NCBI GenBank assembly: GCA_963277665.1
Contig: OY728147.1
Coordinates: 1,262,935,424-1,262,999,423 of the forward strand
DNA length: 64,000 bases
DNA from: Viscum album
Taxonomy: Eukaryota > Streptophyta > Magnoliopsida > Santalales > Viscaceae
Direction: 5' to 3'
Positions 22,784-36,190 of this stretch are shown piece by piece; positions within the stretch are counted from its first letter, which is position 1, and each line of letters begins with the position of its first letter. The notes under the pieces were generated by a model. It was not told the origin of the DNA and ran no database searches. It saw only the letters and a list, made by a program, of their open reading frames with translations. The translations under genes and the position numbers were made by a program.

Positions 22784-24331
22784 TTATTATAAATAAATTG
22801 TATTTTATTTGTAGCATTCTTTACACACAACATTGAGTTTGAAAGAAATGTGTTATACTACTGAAATATTATTATTTAATTTCATAGTTATCACCTATTT
22901 ATTGAATTTTCTAGTATAAATAGAAATATATAAATTATGAAATATTTATGATCTATTCATATATAAAATTAATTAATAACAAATTAAAATGAACGTCACT
23001 TAAAAGAAAAATATATTTTTTATGAAAAAATATTTATATGTGTTTGATGTGTTTTTATCTTAATAAATTAAGTAAATAATCATCGGGTAATGATATTAAT
23101 GGAATTTATATATTATATATTCAATAAATTTTGGTAATATTAATTTAATTTTTTATAGGCATCAGATATGATTAAATCCAATTTTATGTTTAGAAATATA
23201 TTTCTCTAATAAATGTGATTCATCTTATTTTGTGCACCAATTGTAAAATTTATTTCTTACACTTAAATAAATTGAATTGTAAAAAATATATTTCAAATAT
23301 GGAATCATTAAGATCAAATTTTCTAAACATGCCTCTTTTATTTTGAGTCATTAATAATATTAACCTTCAAAATCTTTTTTAACTGCGAAAAGAAAAAATA
23401 GGTAAAACATTGATTAAAATTTGGAATAATAATTTAAATTTTCACTAAATATTTCTCTTATCCTATTGGATATTTTTTGTTCTACCATTACCATCAATTA
23501 TCAAACTATGGACACATGGGGGCATTTTTATTTTATTATGAACATTATATTATATCAAGTAAAGAATAAAAAAAGTCCCTCTCTTAACTTCAATATCACT
23601 AATCTTTTCACAAAATGATAAATAGTGGACGTGATCACTTATAAAAATTTATTTTAAAGGTATTTTATTTTTTATCTTGGTAATATGTTTTTTATTTTAC
23701 GTGATTGAAAAATTACATTAAACTCATACATAATGCCAGAACATTATTTTTTCAGTTAATATCAAAATAAAATTAATCATTTTAGAAATATTAATATTTG
23801 ATGAAATTTGAATGAATTATCATATTACATGAATTTTATAGATAAAAATAACATATTAAGGATGTTTTAAATGTTTATAGCAGGATTTCTTTACTATATT
23901 GCTTTGTTAAAAGTGAAAGTAGATAAATAGTTCCCAAAATTACATTAATGATATTTTATAGTAAATAATAGTTTATTAAATGAATTAAAATTCAAAAAAA
24001 TCTGTATTAATCCCAATGAATTGTATATGGTTGAAAATATCATCCATGTTCCTTTTATTAGACACTTTTCCTTTAATGTTAACATTCCATACCCTTAAAG
24101 AGTAGAAAACATTTTTATCATGGTAATTGTAGAAAAGGGTTAATAGAGATTAAAACAATGATATAAGGGTCAACACATAACAAAAAATATCAAAATTTTA
24201 TTTTAGGAGATAATTTTAACTCATCATCATATTAGATTCTAGTCCATTCAATTTTGATCCATTTTACAATGTTAATTAATTTATATAAATTAAATAATTT
24301 ATTTACTTTTGAGAGATTCCCACCCCTAACT

Positions 24332-24338
24332 TATAAAA
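24332..24338 (+). promoter_or_regulatory. TATA-like core of an old LTR
   Basis: CACCCCTAACT precedes TATAAAAGGGTGCC. The shared downstream motif (TTCATGAAGAG, GATTCATTTTCCATTTTCAC) begins near 24707, about 375 bp on, the same spacing as at 17071. Confidence 0.45.
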
Positions 24339-27300
24339 GGGTGCCTCATATTCTTCATTATTTAAAATTATGGAGCACAATAAATAATAAAAAATTACCA
24401 TAATACATTCTTATATTCCATACCCAAATACTAAATCTTATCTTGTTTCTAAATACAATCCCTTAATGGACCGTGGTGTAATAAAAAAGAGGGTTCTAAA
24501 TGAAGAGTTATAACTATTAACCGAGTATTTATAATATTATTTATTATTATAAATCTAAAAAATATAAGTTATCCATTATAATATAGAGAAATATGTAACT
24601 TAAATATACTGTATTTTTAATATTATGATGGAATATATATTATCCACCTCCTCTGAATCAATTTGAAATCGATAACGTCGTTCTTGAAAATGTTTGGAAT
24701 ACCACATTCATGAAGAGATGTGATTCATTTTCCATTTTCACATTCAATTAATGGTAATAAGGTTAAATTTAATTAATATATATGATATAATAAGTATGTT
24801 AGAAAGGATAATAATTATTTACCTTTATTTCATTCTATCTGTAGAAAAATAGGAATAGTGGACATACAACCATATAACATACTATCTCTATGAATGATGT
24901 AATTAATTTTTCAATCACTAATATTTATTTATTACTCTCTATATATTTACAATGAATATATATTATATTTCAATATATTTTAAAATTATTTCGATAATGG
25001 AACCATGATCAATGAATAAGGACTAGAAAAACAAAATTGAAAGTTAGAAAAACCAATTTTATAAAATAATTATTGTTAGATTTGTGTTGAATATTTTTAA
25101 GTGGTTCATATAATATATTATTAGTATTTATATGACTATACAATATATTTATAATAATTTCAAATTTATGATACATGGGGTTTAATTTTTCCAGTGTTAG
25201 TAGAACATGAGGTAAGGGTTTTATGAGACAATATCATTGTTTTCTATGAATAATTATTACTATTTTTTTATTAAATATTATTAAATACCAGTATTATTAT
25301 CATGAATTTTATTCCCCTATGTTTATTTCTTAGGATAACATGTTTTACATTCATTTTATTCTTTGTAATATATAATAACTTGACCTAAATAATTACATTA
25401 TATTTTTTCTTTAGACTATAATTAATTTTTATTCTTTTCTAGGATCATTATATGTTTATATTTTTAAAGAGTTTGGTTATGACGCTAATATAAAAAAACC
25501 ATAAATTATATGTTTGAATATTATTCTTCATATCTAATTTCATCAAAACAAAAAAATTTGAAATATAACATGTTTTCCAATCATGAATAATCTTCAGACC
25601 TTTCAACCTGATATCTTCTTTATTTTTACCCATCCTTAAACCCTAAGTAAAAATTTTAAAAATTTGGGATGTGCACACAAATACTAAAAAGGTACACAAA
25701 CACTGGTATTTTTTTTCATAAATGACTGGATATTAATTAAATCCATTGGAGAAACCTTCCTTGTTAACTCCCTCTTTATTTTGTTTGAAGATAGAGAACA
25801 TTACCCAATACATTGGAGAGATATAATGGGTCTTTTTCATATTATAATCTATACCAATCTCTCATTTTCATCATATATAATGATATAGAACCATATAATG
25901 AATAAATAATATTATTCTTTCTATTTTTCATCAGAAAACTAATGAAAAACTCTTTTGAATAATAATTTAAAACATTATCAAATATTTAAACCCCATTTAC
26001 ATTTAAACATACATTTTTAAAAGTAAAATACCAACATGGGTAATTCATTTAAGAAAACATGGACAATTATAAAGAATGAAAATAATTAAATAACGGTTGT
26101 GGTGATGGTAAAACAAATTGATTTTGAATACATTATAACAAAGCATTCCTTTTTTCCTATTGTAAAAAATGTAAACATTGTATATAAAATAGGTAAAAGA
26201 ATTAATCATTTAAAAATAAATTAATGAAATTAAAAGGTGAAATAAAATATCCTTTATAATTTTTTATGTCAATAAAAATAGATATAAACTTGATTTTTAA
26301 GAATATGGACATAGAAGGAAAATATTTAGAAAATAAATATTTAAAATATTTTATTGATTTTTTATGTTAAAGATTCCCTTAAATTGAGTCCAAATAATCA
26401 GATACGTTCTTTTTCTTGCAAAAAATAAAATTTTGCATATTATTTAATTTATTAAAAACAAATTTCATTTTGGATATTCTTTTAAATTTATTTATTATCA
26501 TGATATGTTTAATCAAAATACCATTTATTTTCAGATTGGGTGTTTTAATGATATTCATATCATATATCCACATTGACATTGGTAGGATAACTACAGTCAT
26601 TGAGGTCATTATTCAATCATTTAAAAAATAATAACCTTTAAATAATTATAATTTTTATACCCTAATTATTCTTTTAGAAACCAATAATCTGTTATTTTTA
26701 TTTAAATTGGAACATTTTATTATCATGTAGATGATAAGATGAATGTTTGCATGTGTAACCTTTCTATTATTCCAGAATCATGATAAAAACAAGGTAAACG
26801 TTATTTTATAATTATAGAATAATAATAATATTATAAATACAATATTATTTATTGAAATAAAAAAATATATGTTATCTATATAATGTGGTGATGAAAAAGG
26901 AATCACATCACTACGTGGATGTGGTAGCCCACCCCTACGTATGAATGGCATTATAATATTTCAATTAATTTTAAGGTATGATTATATATTATAATTTTTT
27001 ATGAAATTTTAATTATGTAATTAATATCATATATAAAAAATATATATATCATTATAACTATATGTGAGATGTGGTGATGGAAAATGAAACACATCGCTTT
27101 GTGTAGGTGGTAGTCCACATGTACGCATGAAACATATTTTCCTTCCCCATCTGATAGAAGATGAGATGGATATTTATACTGATGTTAAAATAATAACACA
27201 TTATTATATGGATGATACTTATGTAATTTTTTCAGCATCGTTTTATAATATTTTTATGCTGTATGAGAAGAAATAAATAAAAAAATGCTTATTTAAGAAG

Positions 27301-27476
27301 TAAAGCACTTATTCGGGAAACCTCTTTAAACTTGCACCCAAATCCATACAAGGATGGTTTTATAATAAATAAAATCCTCTTTTATGTGGGGATTAAATTT
27401 AAAAAAATGTCTTGGGTAAGTCTTGATTAAACTAGTGTGCTGAAAATTTTTGAGAAAAAGAGAAGCATGGTATCCC

Positions 27477-27483
27477 TTTTATA
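27477..27483 (-). promoter_or_regulatory. TATA-like core on the minus strand, probable LTR of the old chromovirus
   Basis: On the minus strand CCCCTCACT precedes TATAAAAGGGATACC, nearly the same as the core at 17071. If 27555-48232 is removed, this core lies about 1.6 kb downstream of the proposed LTR start at 49791, similar to the 1.8-kb distance in the 27555 element. Confidence 0.45.
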
Positions 27484-29375
27484 AGTGAGGGGAGGGGAAT
27501 TATTGGAATTTAGTAATGTTTATTTAATAAAAAAATTATCCAAATAAAACTGTATGTAACATCCCAGGTAATCATAATAATAATTTTTAAAATTTATTAA
27601 TATTTATTGATTTTATATTAATTATACCATAATAGAGACGCTATTTCTGATAACATACTTGATAGGTAACAACATGTTTTTCGAAATGTAACATTGCACA
27701 CAATACAGAGTTATATCGAAATGTAATACATTATTAGTAATATTATGTTAAATGATAGTTAATTCCTAGTCATTGATTTGAAGGGAATTAATACAAATAA
27801 CTACATTATGTTTACATATGTTTCTTAAATGTTTTTACATTCATGAAATTTTTTTAGAGGCATAAAATGAGAATAAATCCAATTTTAAGCCCAAAATACT
27901 TTAATATTTTTAAAAGGTAGTTTTACCACCTTTTGTTGGATAAACATTTTTAAATTTAGTTCATGAAAAAATTATGTGTACCATTTTACAAAATAGATAC
28001 ATTCTTTAGAAGAGGGAAATCAAAATTTTATTTGGATGAATTTTCATTATTTTTGTAAAAAAAATTAATTTTTAATGAAAAGTGAAAAATACTCCATTTT
28101 AATTCAAAAATGCTTGTTCGTCTATTTTTTATACTATAATTTTAATTAGGTTTAAAGTGTAAGTGAATCATTAATTTATATTTTAACCCATGTATATTAA
28201 TTGGAGGTAATTTCATATTGAAATTTGATATAAACACAGGTTAATCTTTTGATTGTTTTTTACTTTTAGAAAACCCCTTTTCTCGTTAATTTTAAAATGG
28301 AAATTGATTAATGAAACATATTTGTTTTGAGTTTATAAAAATGGATTACTTATATTAAATCCTATGGTTCAAATTATTTAAATCGACCCCGTTTAATTTT
28401 GGACATGAATTATATTAACTTTAGTAATTATTTTTATTTACCACTGTTAAAGGGTAAATAACGCAAATAAGGGTAAATATAATATTATAATTACATAAAA
28501 CAACCCTAACACTTGTAATAATACTATTGGATGATATATGGACTAAAAAGACTGCCCTTGGGAAGAAAATTGGAATCTTTGAAGGAACCTGGGTGAGATT
28601 ATGAAACTTATAACTTTTACTTTAATGTAAAGAAAAATATGTTATAAACATATATATTTTCACTAAAAAAATTATAATATGGATTTATATAAGTGATATA
28701 TTTAACTATAAGTAGTAATTCGAAATATCAAAATATTTCTTAAATCAGGGTATTTTATTTATAATTTTTGACATTAAATAATTATATTTAATTATGACAC
28801 AATGATGATGCAATGATTTCTTAATTAATGAAGGAATCAAATAAATTGTATGATAAATATTAAAATATATATTATATGACCTAATTTTTGTCATCCACGT
28901 TTTTTATTGATTAATTATACATGTTAGAATACTTTTCAATGGTTTGGTTCGACGTTATATCTATCTTTCGATTTTATTTAATTTCAATAATTGAATAGTG
29001 TAAAATTTGACCTAATTTATATATTATAAATATAGTAATTTATTAAATTATTTAAAATTATTTCAAAAATTAAAAATTCTTTTAAAATAAATAAGTTACA
29101 TTGATATGGTCTAAAATAATATTATGTTTCCAATTATGGGAAATTGTATACATATAAGTAAATATAATATGGTTTTAATAATTAATATTTTCTTACCAAA
29201 ATTAATATTAAAAGAGAAAAATTAAGGGTATACAGAAAGGATAAGGTTTAAAATAAAATAACTACATGTATAAAAATAATTGGAAGAGTAATCAATTTGG
29301 AATAATTTTTATTATAAAGTTATTTTATATTAATTTAATAATTTAAGAGTATCCAAGTGTATCGTATCCCTCTCA

Positions 29376-29382
29376 TATAAAA
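29376..29382 (+). promoter_or_regulatory. TATA-like core of the outer element LTR
   Basis: CCCTCTCA precedes TATAAAAAGG, about 1.8 kb into the LTR. The right LTR has a decayed counterpart, CCAGTAAAAGGG, at about 45576-45586. Both are followed by CTCTAAAACTCAC-like sequence, probably the start of the transcript. Confidence 0.5.
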
Positions 29383-29715
29383 AGGTAAGCACTCTTCTCT
29401 AAAACTCACTCTTGAAGAACACTTTTGACCAGCCTAGACCAACCAAAAACTCATCAAATAATACCTAACATAATCCTAGAAGCCTTAATTTGAGAAGAAA
29501 GCCTCCCAATGAAGCCTTTTTTAGAACAAAAGAAGTTACCTGATTAATTGGTTACACATTCTCTCATGATTTCTAGTTTCATTTTCATTTTACACTCCCA
29601 AAAATCTTCTTATTCAATTTTTAAATAACAATACTAGTATCCAAAGTATAATATGATTTTGTATGGTTATGTTTTTATCAACACGTATACACACCTCCAT
29701 TTAATAAGTAATGAA

Positions 29716-29720
29716 TGTAC
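29716..29720. repeat. Probable target-site duplication of the inner element, left copy
   Basis: TGTAC directly precedes the inner LTR terminus TGTTTAACATCC. TATAC follows the other end at 39744-39748, four of five bases agreeing. Confidence 0.4.
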
Positions 29721-32700
29721 TGTTTAACATCCCTACCCAGCTTACCATAAAGATGGTGGACGGATCTATGAGTTATATGACCTCAAGAGCATCTCCCAGA
29801 ATACCAGAGGCTGCCGACTAGCAGGGAGATCTTTTTTTAGGTATGTGAGGGAGACTAAATCCTCAGAGGTAATAGTTAATATCAAAACATAAGTAAAAAC
29901 AATTAAATAATAAATATTATAAGAATATAAATGAATAAACTATAGCATACACAATAAAAATAATCCAACTGAATAAGAATCACGTGTAGAAGATCACAAA
30001 ATAATGGCATTCCATGAAAACTTTGTAAACTGAAAACATGGAAAATAGATTCCCAAGAATACTATAAACTGAAAATAAAAGACACAATGCAACATAAGCA
30101 TCATGAGAATGGATTGGTCTTCTACCCCAATGTCTATCCTAAGCGGCACAAAACAGTCAAGCATCAGAAGCAGCACTATTTCCTTTGTCAATACCTACAA
30201 GCATATAATCTGCTTGGGTGTCAATGATGCCTTAGAAGTGTGTGAGATGAAATCCCAATAGGTTGGCACCCAAGGTGTCTAAACCATTGAATTTTGTGCA
30301 ATGATAAAATTTAGTGTGCCATTATATAACAATTTTAGATAATTAATTAAGTGCAATGGAATAAATAACTCATCCCAGGTTCTAAGCGGCATCCATGCCA
30401 AATCACATGCTTCAGTCTAATCCAGATGTTTGAAAAGAGTAACTATAAGAATAATTCACATACACATATATATACAACCTAGAGAATCTTGGTAAAATAA
30501 GAGAGAGACAAACCACAATATTGTGCTTTAACTCGGGGTCTAAGTTAAGTGTCAACCAGGTGTGCTTCAACATACCAGAAGAATATTAAAAATCTCACGA
30601 GGCTCAAGTGTCCTTAATATAAACCTTTAATGCATCATTTTTTTGGTTCAAGGAGATATTTGGAGTCTAATTCTATCCTGAAGGTATCACTGCAGAACAT
30701 CCTTCAAATTATCTTATACCACAAGGCCTGTCTAAGGATATCATTCGAAAGACCAAGTATCGCTCGAGGCATGGCATTACCCTGAGTCCGTCTCGATCTC
30801 GCAAAAAGGGGTCGAGCACCATCAGAGTCTGGATTAGCCACATAGCCAATGGATCCATCTCGATGGGCCCTTTTGGAACTGGTATCAATCATATGTATTA
30901 TAAATCCTAGGGAAGTCTTGGTCCGGCAAAGCCAATGACACCGCCCCCCGACACATAGAGATAATGATTCAGGAACAGAGGGTCTAAGCGTGACCCTTAA
31001 TACGAGACCCACATTATTTCCCTTACTTGAATTTAATTAATGTTTTCACAGTAGTAGATATAAAATCAACATATATAATTGTATCTTTAAACCAAATAGG
31101 CTCACCCATGCATTACATAGTGAAAATTAAATATTAAAACATATAAATATTAACAAGGAAAAGTACCGCATAAACATAAATAGATAAAATGAAATTTTAA
31201 CTAAATAAATAAATCATCATAACCAACTACTAAAGATCCAACAATTTCAAAGTTCATTATTTACCAAAATTAATTATTTAAATTTAACATCACATTGTGA
31301 AAAATTAACTATTTCAGAATAACAATCTTGATAAGGAAAAGTACCACATCAACATAAGTAGATAAATGCACTTTTAAATAAATTATTAAATTAGCACAAC
31401 CAAATTCCAATGATCCAACAATTTAAAAGTTCATAATTCATATAAATTAATTATTTAAATTAGACATCACATAAATAGGCTACGTAACACATGAGTTAAT
31501 TAAATTGAAAACTCGGCTAAAACAAAGTATACAGTCCACATCAGCACACCAAACGGGTGTCCGATCATGTTGAAAAAATTTAAACAAATTAATTCATGAT
31601 CAATAGGGCTGAACCATCTAGGCAAAAGAAAGAAATTAAATATTTTGGGTGAATTTTAACAAAGCTGGTAGGCACCGACTAACGACACAATAATGCATTT
31701 TTATAAATCACAATGAAACAGGGTGAAAGAGAGTAGAAACCCTTCATTATGGTCGTAGATGATCATATGATCCACGATAGGTTTTGATGTGACCTAAAAC
31801 GAAAGAATGCTGATGATTTTAGATAAATGACAAAATAGGGTAAATTCTTTCCATGGAGAACTGTGCAAAGGATAGAGAATGGGATTGTACGATTCTTGGT
31901 TCGTGTGATATGACTTACAGAGTGGTTTACATCACACCTGGCGGTGAGGAAAAAAGATGAGAAATAGAATCACATCAATCTTTCGACGAGATAAGGAGGT
32001 GGTGTGCACGCCCTAGGGAGAAGGGGTGCACCACACATAGAAGTGGTGAGAGGAAGAAAAGAAGGAAAGAAAAAGGAACTAATGAATGAAAAGAAAAAAA
32101 AGAATAAGGGAAAAAGGAAGATAAAATTAAATAAAAATAAAAAGAAAAGGGGAGAGAAAGAAAATAAAAATAAAAATATTAAAAATTATTAGACCAATTT
32201 TTAATTATTTTTCTATTTTCCCATTCTCGCTTTTATTTTTGTTATTTATTTTCCTTTATTTTACAACTTTTTAATATCTTTAAAACTTCTTGAATCCTTT
32301 TTAATTATTTTTATCGCGAATGGTACACTAGTCCATGACGTAAAAATTTTATATAAATGTCGAGAAATTATTTAATGAAATTAATAGCTGCCCAGGACCC
32401 ACAATAGAGTGTGCAAACATGCATCCTAAGTCGATTTATGAAATTAGACAACAAAAATGAAAATTTCCCAGAACATGATTTATGTTGACACCTTAAAATA
32501 ATTAAAATTATTATTATTTAATATAATAATTAATGGAAACATTAATAATTTATAATCTATAACTTTTAAAAAAAGGAAAATGGCCATTCAATAAATATTG
32601 ATTTCACATTTTTACTTAAATGGAACAATTAATAATATCATATTTATTATGTTACCCAATTACTATTTACAATGTGAAACAATATATTAATTATCGAAAT

Positions 32701-33301
32701 GTATTTTCATTTGTTTCCTTCAATGAAAATAAAATTATTAATAATAAAATTGTTTTTATTATTTCAAAAGGTCAAGAAAAATATTTATAATCCAAATAGA
32801 TTATCTTCGGGTGCAATATGATCAAACATTCGATGCTCATAAAGCTTATACCCTTTTAAGGTAAAACCCATGTCCAGAAACTATTGTTGGTCTCATGTTT
32901 CTCATTTGACACACCGTTTGTGAGAAAAATACTTATTTATTATATAAAAAACGGAATAATTAATTAATTAAAAATAAAGATGGCATTATCCTATAAGAGG
33001 CTACCAAACACAAGATAAGTATCAAGTTTATACAATTCCTTAGGAAATCACAACGTTCTGGACCTAATGGTGGTCTCATATTTTTCATACAATGCACCGT
33101 TTAATATTTATTTCAATTTTTTGAAAAGAAAAAAACACACATATGGAAAATATAAACTTATTTTTTATTCTATCAATGCCATAGTGTCGATTATCAGAAT
33201 AAAAAGTTCTGATGTTCGGTTTCCAAAACCAGCCTTCCCAGTTAACAAAAAAAATTAATATCCTTTTATTTTTCATCCGCTTCAAATCACGAAACGTTAC
33301 A
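29721..33301 (-). repeat. Inner element 3' LTR
   Basis: On the minus strand it runs from TGTAACGTTTCG at 33301 to GGGATGTTAAACA at 29721. Landmarks shared with 36191-39743 include GGTTCAAG, GAAAGACCA and AAAGGGGTCGAGCAC. A purine-rich, lysine-coding stretch at 32041-32190 is low complexity and also occurs, diverged, in the partner at 38510-38625. Confidence 0.8.
31113..31480. repeat. About 178-bp tandem duplication in the inner LTR
   Basis: AAGGAAAAGTACC lies near 31156 and again near 31334. Each copy is followed by AACATAA, GATCCAACAATTT and AATTAATTATTTAAATT. The partner LTR has the same pair near 37580-37935, so the duplication is ancestral. Confidence 0.65.
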
Positions 33302-33312
33302 ACCTTCCCACC
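33302..33312 (-). other. Polypurine tract of the inner element
   Basis: On the minus strand GGTGGGAAGGT abuts the LTR start TGTAACG. It resembles the tract AAAGGTGGGAAGAA of the outer element, which suggests related families. Confidence 0.7.
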
Positions 33313-36172
33313 ATAGATACTCTCATTCCCAAGAATCTTTTGGTACAACATAACCCTCACCTGATCTATAGGGTCATGCAGTCTTATACAAAAGGTTGTG
33401 TTGCGTATCTAAATGCCCAACGCATGCTCAAACATTGGTTAGGGACACAATAAATAAACCCTTAAGATTTGAGTCAATAGTCATTTTAGAACTAAAGCAC
33501 TAAGATGGTACCTATCCAAACACATTCAGCAAGAGACACGACCATGTCATCGTCTCATTAACTTTTGGCCAATGTTACTTCCCACCTTAGGTTTTAATGG
33601 TTGAAAAGGAGAATATTTTGAGTCACGACCTATTCCACCATTGGAATTTCCTATAAGAAATGCCCTAAAAAATTCCTGGTGATGCTTCTCACTTGATTTC
33701 CAAAAGGGATATAACAGTTGATTCCCATTGACCTAAAAGCCTTAGTCTAGCCAATTTTTCATGAAAATATCTAGCCAACCCAAACCGCACTTGTCTCACC
33801 TGATGAAGTGCCAAAAAAGTCCCTTCACTGACCATATCATTGAGAAGGAGAGAGAACTAATCAACCCACATTAGATGAACATTTAAAAAGATGCTTAGTT
33901 GAGATAGATTATGTTTTTACGAATTGAATGTGATTAATTCTTCCAAAGTATCTCACATTCACTATGATCATGTTCACATAAACTCATACCTATCTTCTAG
34001 TTATGTTCCTTGATTTACGCATCACTGATCCCGGCAACAAAACTGGGTAACCAAGGATTCACACAAGAAAATTGAAAGGAACTAAGGCAAGGTAGTCCAT
34101 AATCGATGTTTACTAGTGATATATTTTTACAATAACAAGATTCCCATATCAAAACATTGACCAAACCCAGAGTAGCATCGGCCTGGTGGTCAAGTTAGAA
34201 GAAACAACTGGTGTACAAGAGTTCTTCCAAAGAATTCCTACATGGAAATCTGAGGGTCTCTGTAGAATAACCAAAGCCTCGATATGAACAACGCATCAAC
34301 GTCCAACACTGAGAAAACCACCATAAATAAGCACAATTATTTTAAAGATTTATCATGGCGTAAGACCGATGCTCTCTTAGTGCATCAAGGAAAATGCAAG
34401 ATAAAGTTCATGCTTGACACATATAGAATAGTAAACTAAGAGGACTATAGGATTACAAGAAGGAAAAAATTTAAATAAGAGGAATGAAAACCCAACCAAA
34501 CTGACTGGCGGGTCAAAATACCTGAGTCTCTAAAAGTTATCTTGGGCATTGGGATTAACCTGATTCCATTAACACAAAAATCACGGTACAACAGAGATGA
34601 CCCGAAATATATTTAACAACACAAGACTTGACTATTACACTGAACTCAACTGGTTTTTCAAAACATTAAGAACTCAACATCACCACATATGTGAATGTAT
34701 ACTATCCTAAGCTGATACCAAAGTAAGATGAATTTTAACTCGGAGTACAACGTACCGAATCATCTATAAATGTGGAGAATAAAGGGTCAAACAACTTACA
34801 GAGAAACTACCCATTCCTATGGAATTCCTAACCTGATGGAAATGAGCGTTACCCAATGCTCAAGGTCAAAACAAAAATCAATCAAAACACGAACACCCCT
34901 CTGAACAAGTGTGTAATTTTACGCAAGTGGTCCGACTAGGGACAATGACATGTAAAAGGTTTTGTTCCAAAGAGTCTTAGGAAGAAACTCAAACTACCTT
35001 TATACAAGGTTCCTAAATAGAGGACATCACTACATGTTCCATATCCAAGCCCATTACATTTAATAACATTTAATATTTATCATCAAAATATTTAATCAAA
35101 ACATCAAGTACCATTTTTTCAAAACAAAACACAAGGTATTTGATCTTAACCAATGCTTCAAGGGAAAAACAAGAAAGTTTAATAAAACTCCATTTTAAAA
35201 CATTTTATATTAATTAACATCTCATCCTTAATTAGGAAATCTATCACATTAATTCCTTTTAGGCTGATAAAGAAACCTATAAGGGTCCCACTAAGTTGAT
35301 CTGGGTTCAATAAAATCCAACCCAAAAATAGTTGTTTAATTATTAAGAGTCACAACACCCATACCCGACTATCTCATAGGGGACCTGAATCAACTAACCT
35401 TCTTGGACCATGTTGTGCCTTTAGGTAGCTAACCAACTCATTTGAAATTATAAAATGCTCAAACAAACATCGACCTACATATATGGGTGACTATCAACCT
35501 TTAACAAAACTATATAATTTATAGTTTTTTCACATTTAGATCACCTTTAAAGGAAACCAATAAATTTTTTCAAAGCAACCAATTATATAACAAAGAAGAT
35601 ACCAGTTCACTACAAGAAATAGAGAGACAAGTTGTAATCCTAGAAGCCAAAATTGTTTATCATAGAAACATGTTAATAGGAACAGAAGCACGATACAAGG
35701 AAAACATGGTATCAAACAGGCATCATGGGGATATTCTAACATAAAAAATATATCACCGAAACATGGTATCTAAAAGGAATGTTAAATAATTACCATACAC
35801 GGTACACATTTAAGGAAAACAATTCTAATCAACAGGAAACCTAAAATGAAACTACATGGCATGGAACTATGCTTGGAATGTGAATTATTATATGCCTACT
35901 ATGATACATGCAATGCTTCATCCTTACCTTGATAGACCAAGGGTAAACTATCAAAAATTCCATAATTCGTAAGTTGTGGAAATTACACCAATCACTTGAG
36001 ATGAAATCATTTCAATTGTAACATCAAAAATCATGAACAAGAATCCCATCCCTGGCCACTTGGTCATATCCCGTATGTGGGGTGATCTGTCTTAGGAATA
36101 ACTATTAACTATGTGTCGACACATTCATAGTCTCCTTTCTACCAACCCAAAACAGTAAGATAAAGGACAATA
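33313..36172 (-). other. Inner element interior, no coding capacity seen
   Basis: About 2.9 kb between PPT and PBS. I looked for gag, protease, RT, RNase H and integrase motifs on the minus strand and saw none. Composition is less AT-rich than the outer element. Confidence 0.6.
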
Positions 36173-36187
36173 CCACCTCAGATACCA
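36173..36187 (-). other. Primer-binding site of the inner element
   Basis: On the minus strand TGGTATCTGAGGTGG begins three bases after the 5' LTR end CATTACA. It is close to the initiator tRNA-Met complement TGGTATCAGAG and sets the orientation, in agreement with the PPT. Confidence 0.75.
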
Positions 36188-36190
36188 CTT

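Larger units (their letters stand above)
22784..27554. other. AT-rich non-coding DNA, old LTR-like remnants in both orientations
   Basis: No gene is visible. A plus-strand promoter-like core lies at 24332 and a minus-strand one at 27477. A motif around GTGGTGATG, AATCACATC and CACTACGTGG occurs at about 26887 and again, diverged, at about 27070. It is the reverse complement of the GATTTCATTTCCATCACCAC motif that follows the other cores. The right part probably is the downstream half of the old chromovirus 3' LTR (minus strand), cut off from 48233-49791 by the insertion at 27555. Confidence 0.4.
27555..29720 (+). repeat. Outer element 5' LTR, first part
   Basis: It aligns from TGTAACATCC with 43715 onward. 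Shared landmarks are AACACACTTT-type regions near 29400, ACCTGATTAA near 29540 and CACATTCTCTCATG near 29559. It includes a TATA core at 29376. The alignment stops at 29720, where the nested element begins, and resumes at 39744. Confidence 0.75.

Noticed and set aside
32004..32192. Lysine-rich 62-residue open frame
   Set aside because: Purine-rich low-complexity DNA inside an LTR. The partner LTR at 38510-38625 has a similar stretch without the same frame.
33313..36172. Possible gag or pol in the inner element interior
   Set aside because: No motif for gag, protease, RT, RNase H or integrase was found on the minus strand, and no long open frame is present.
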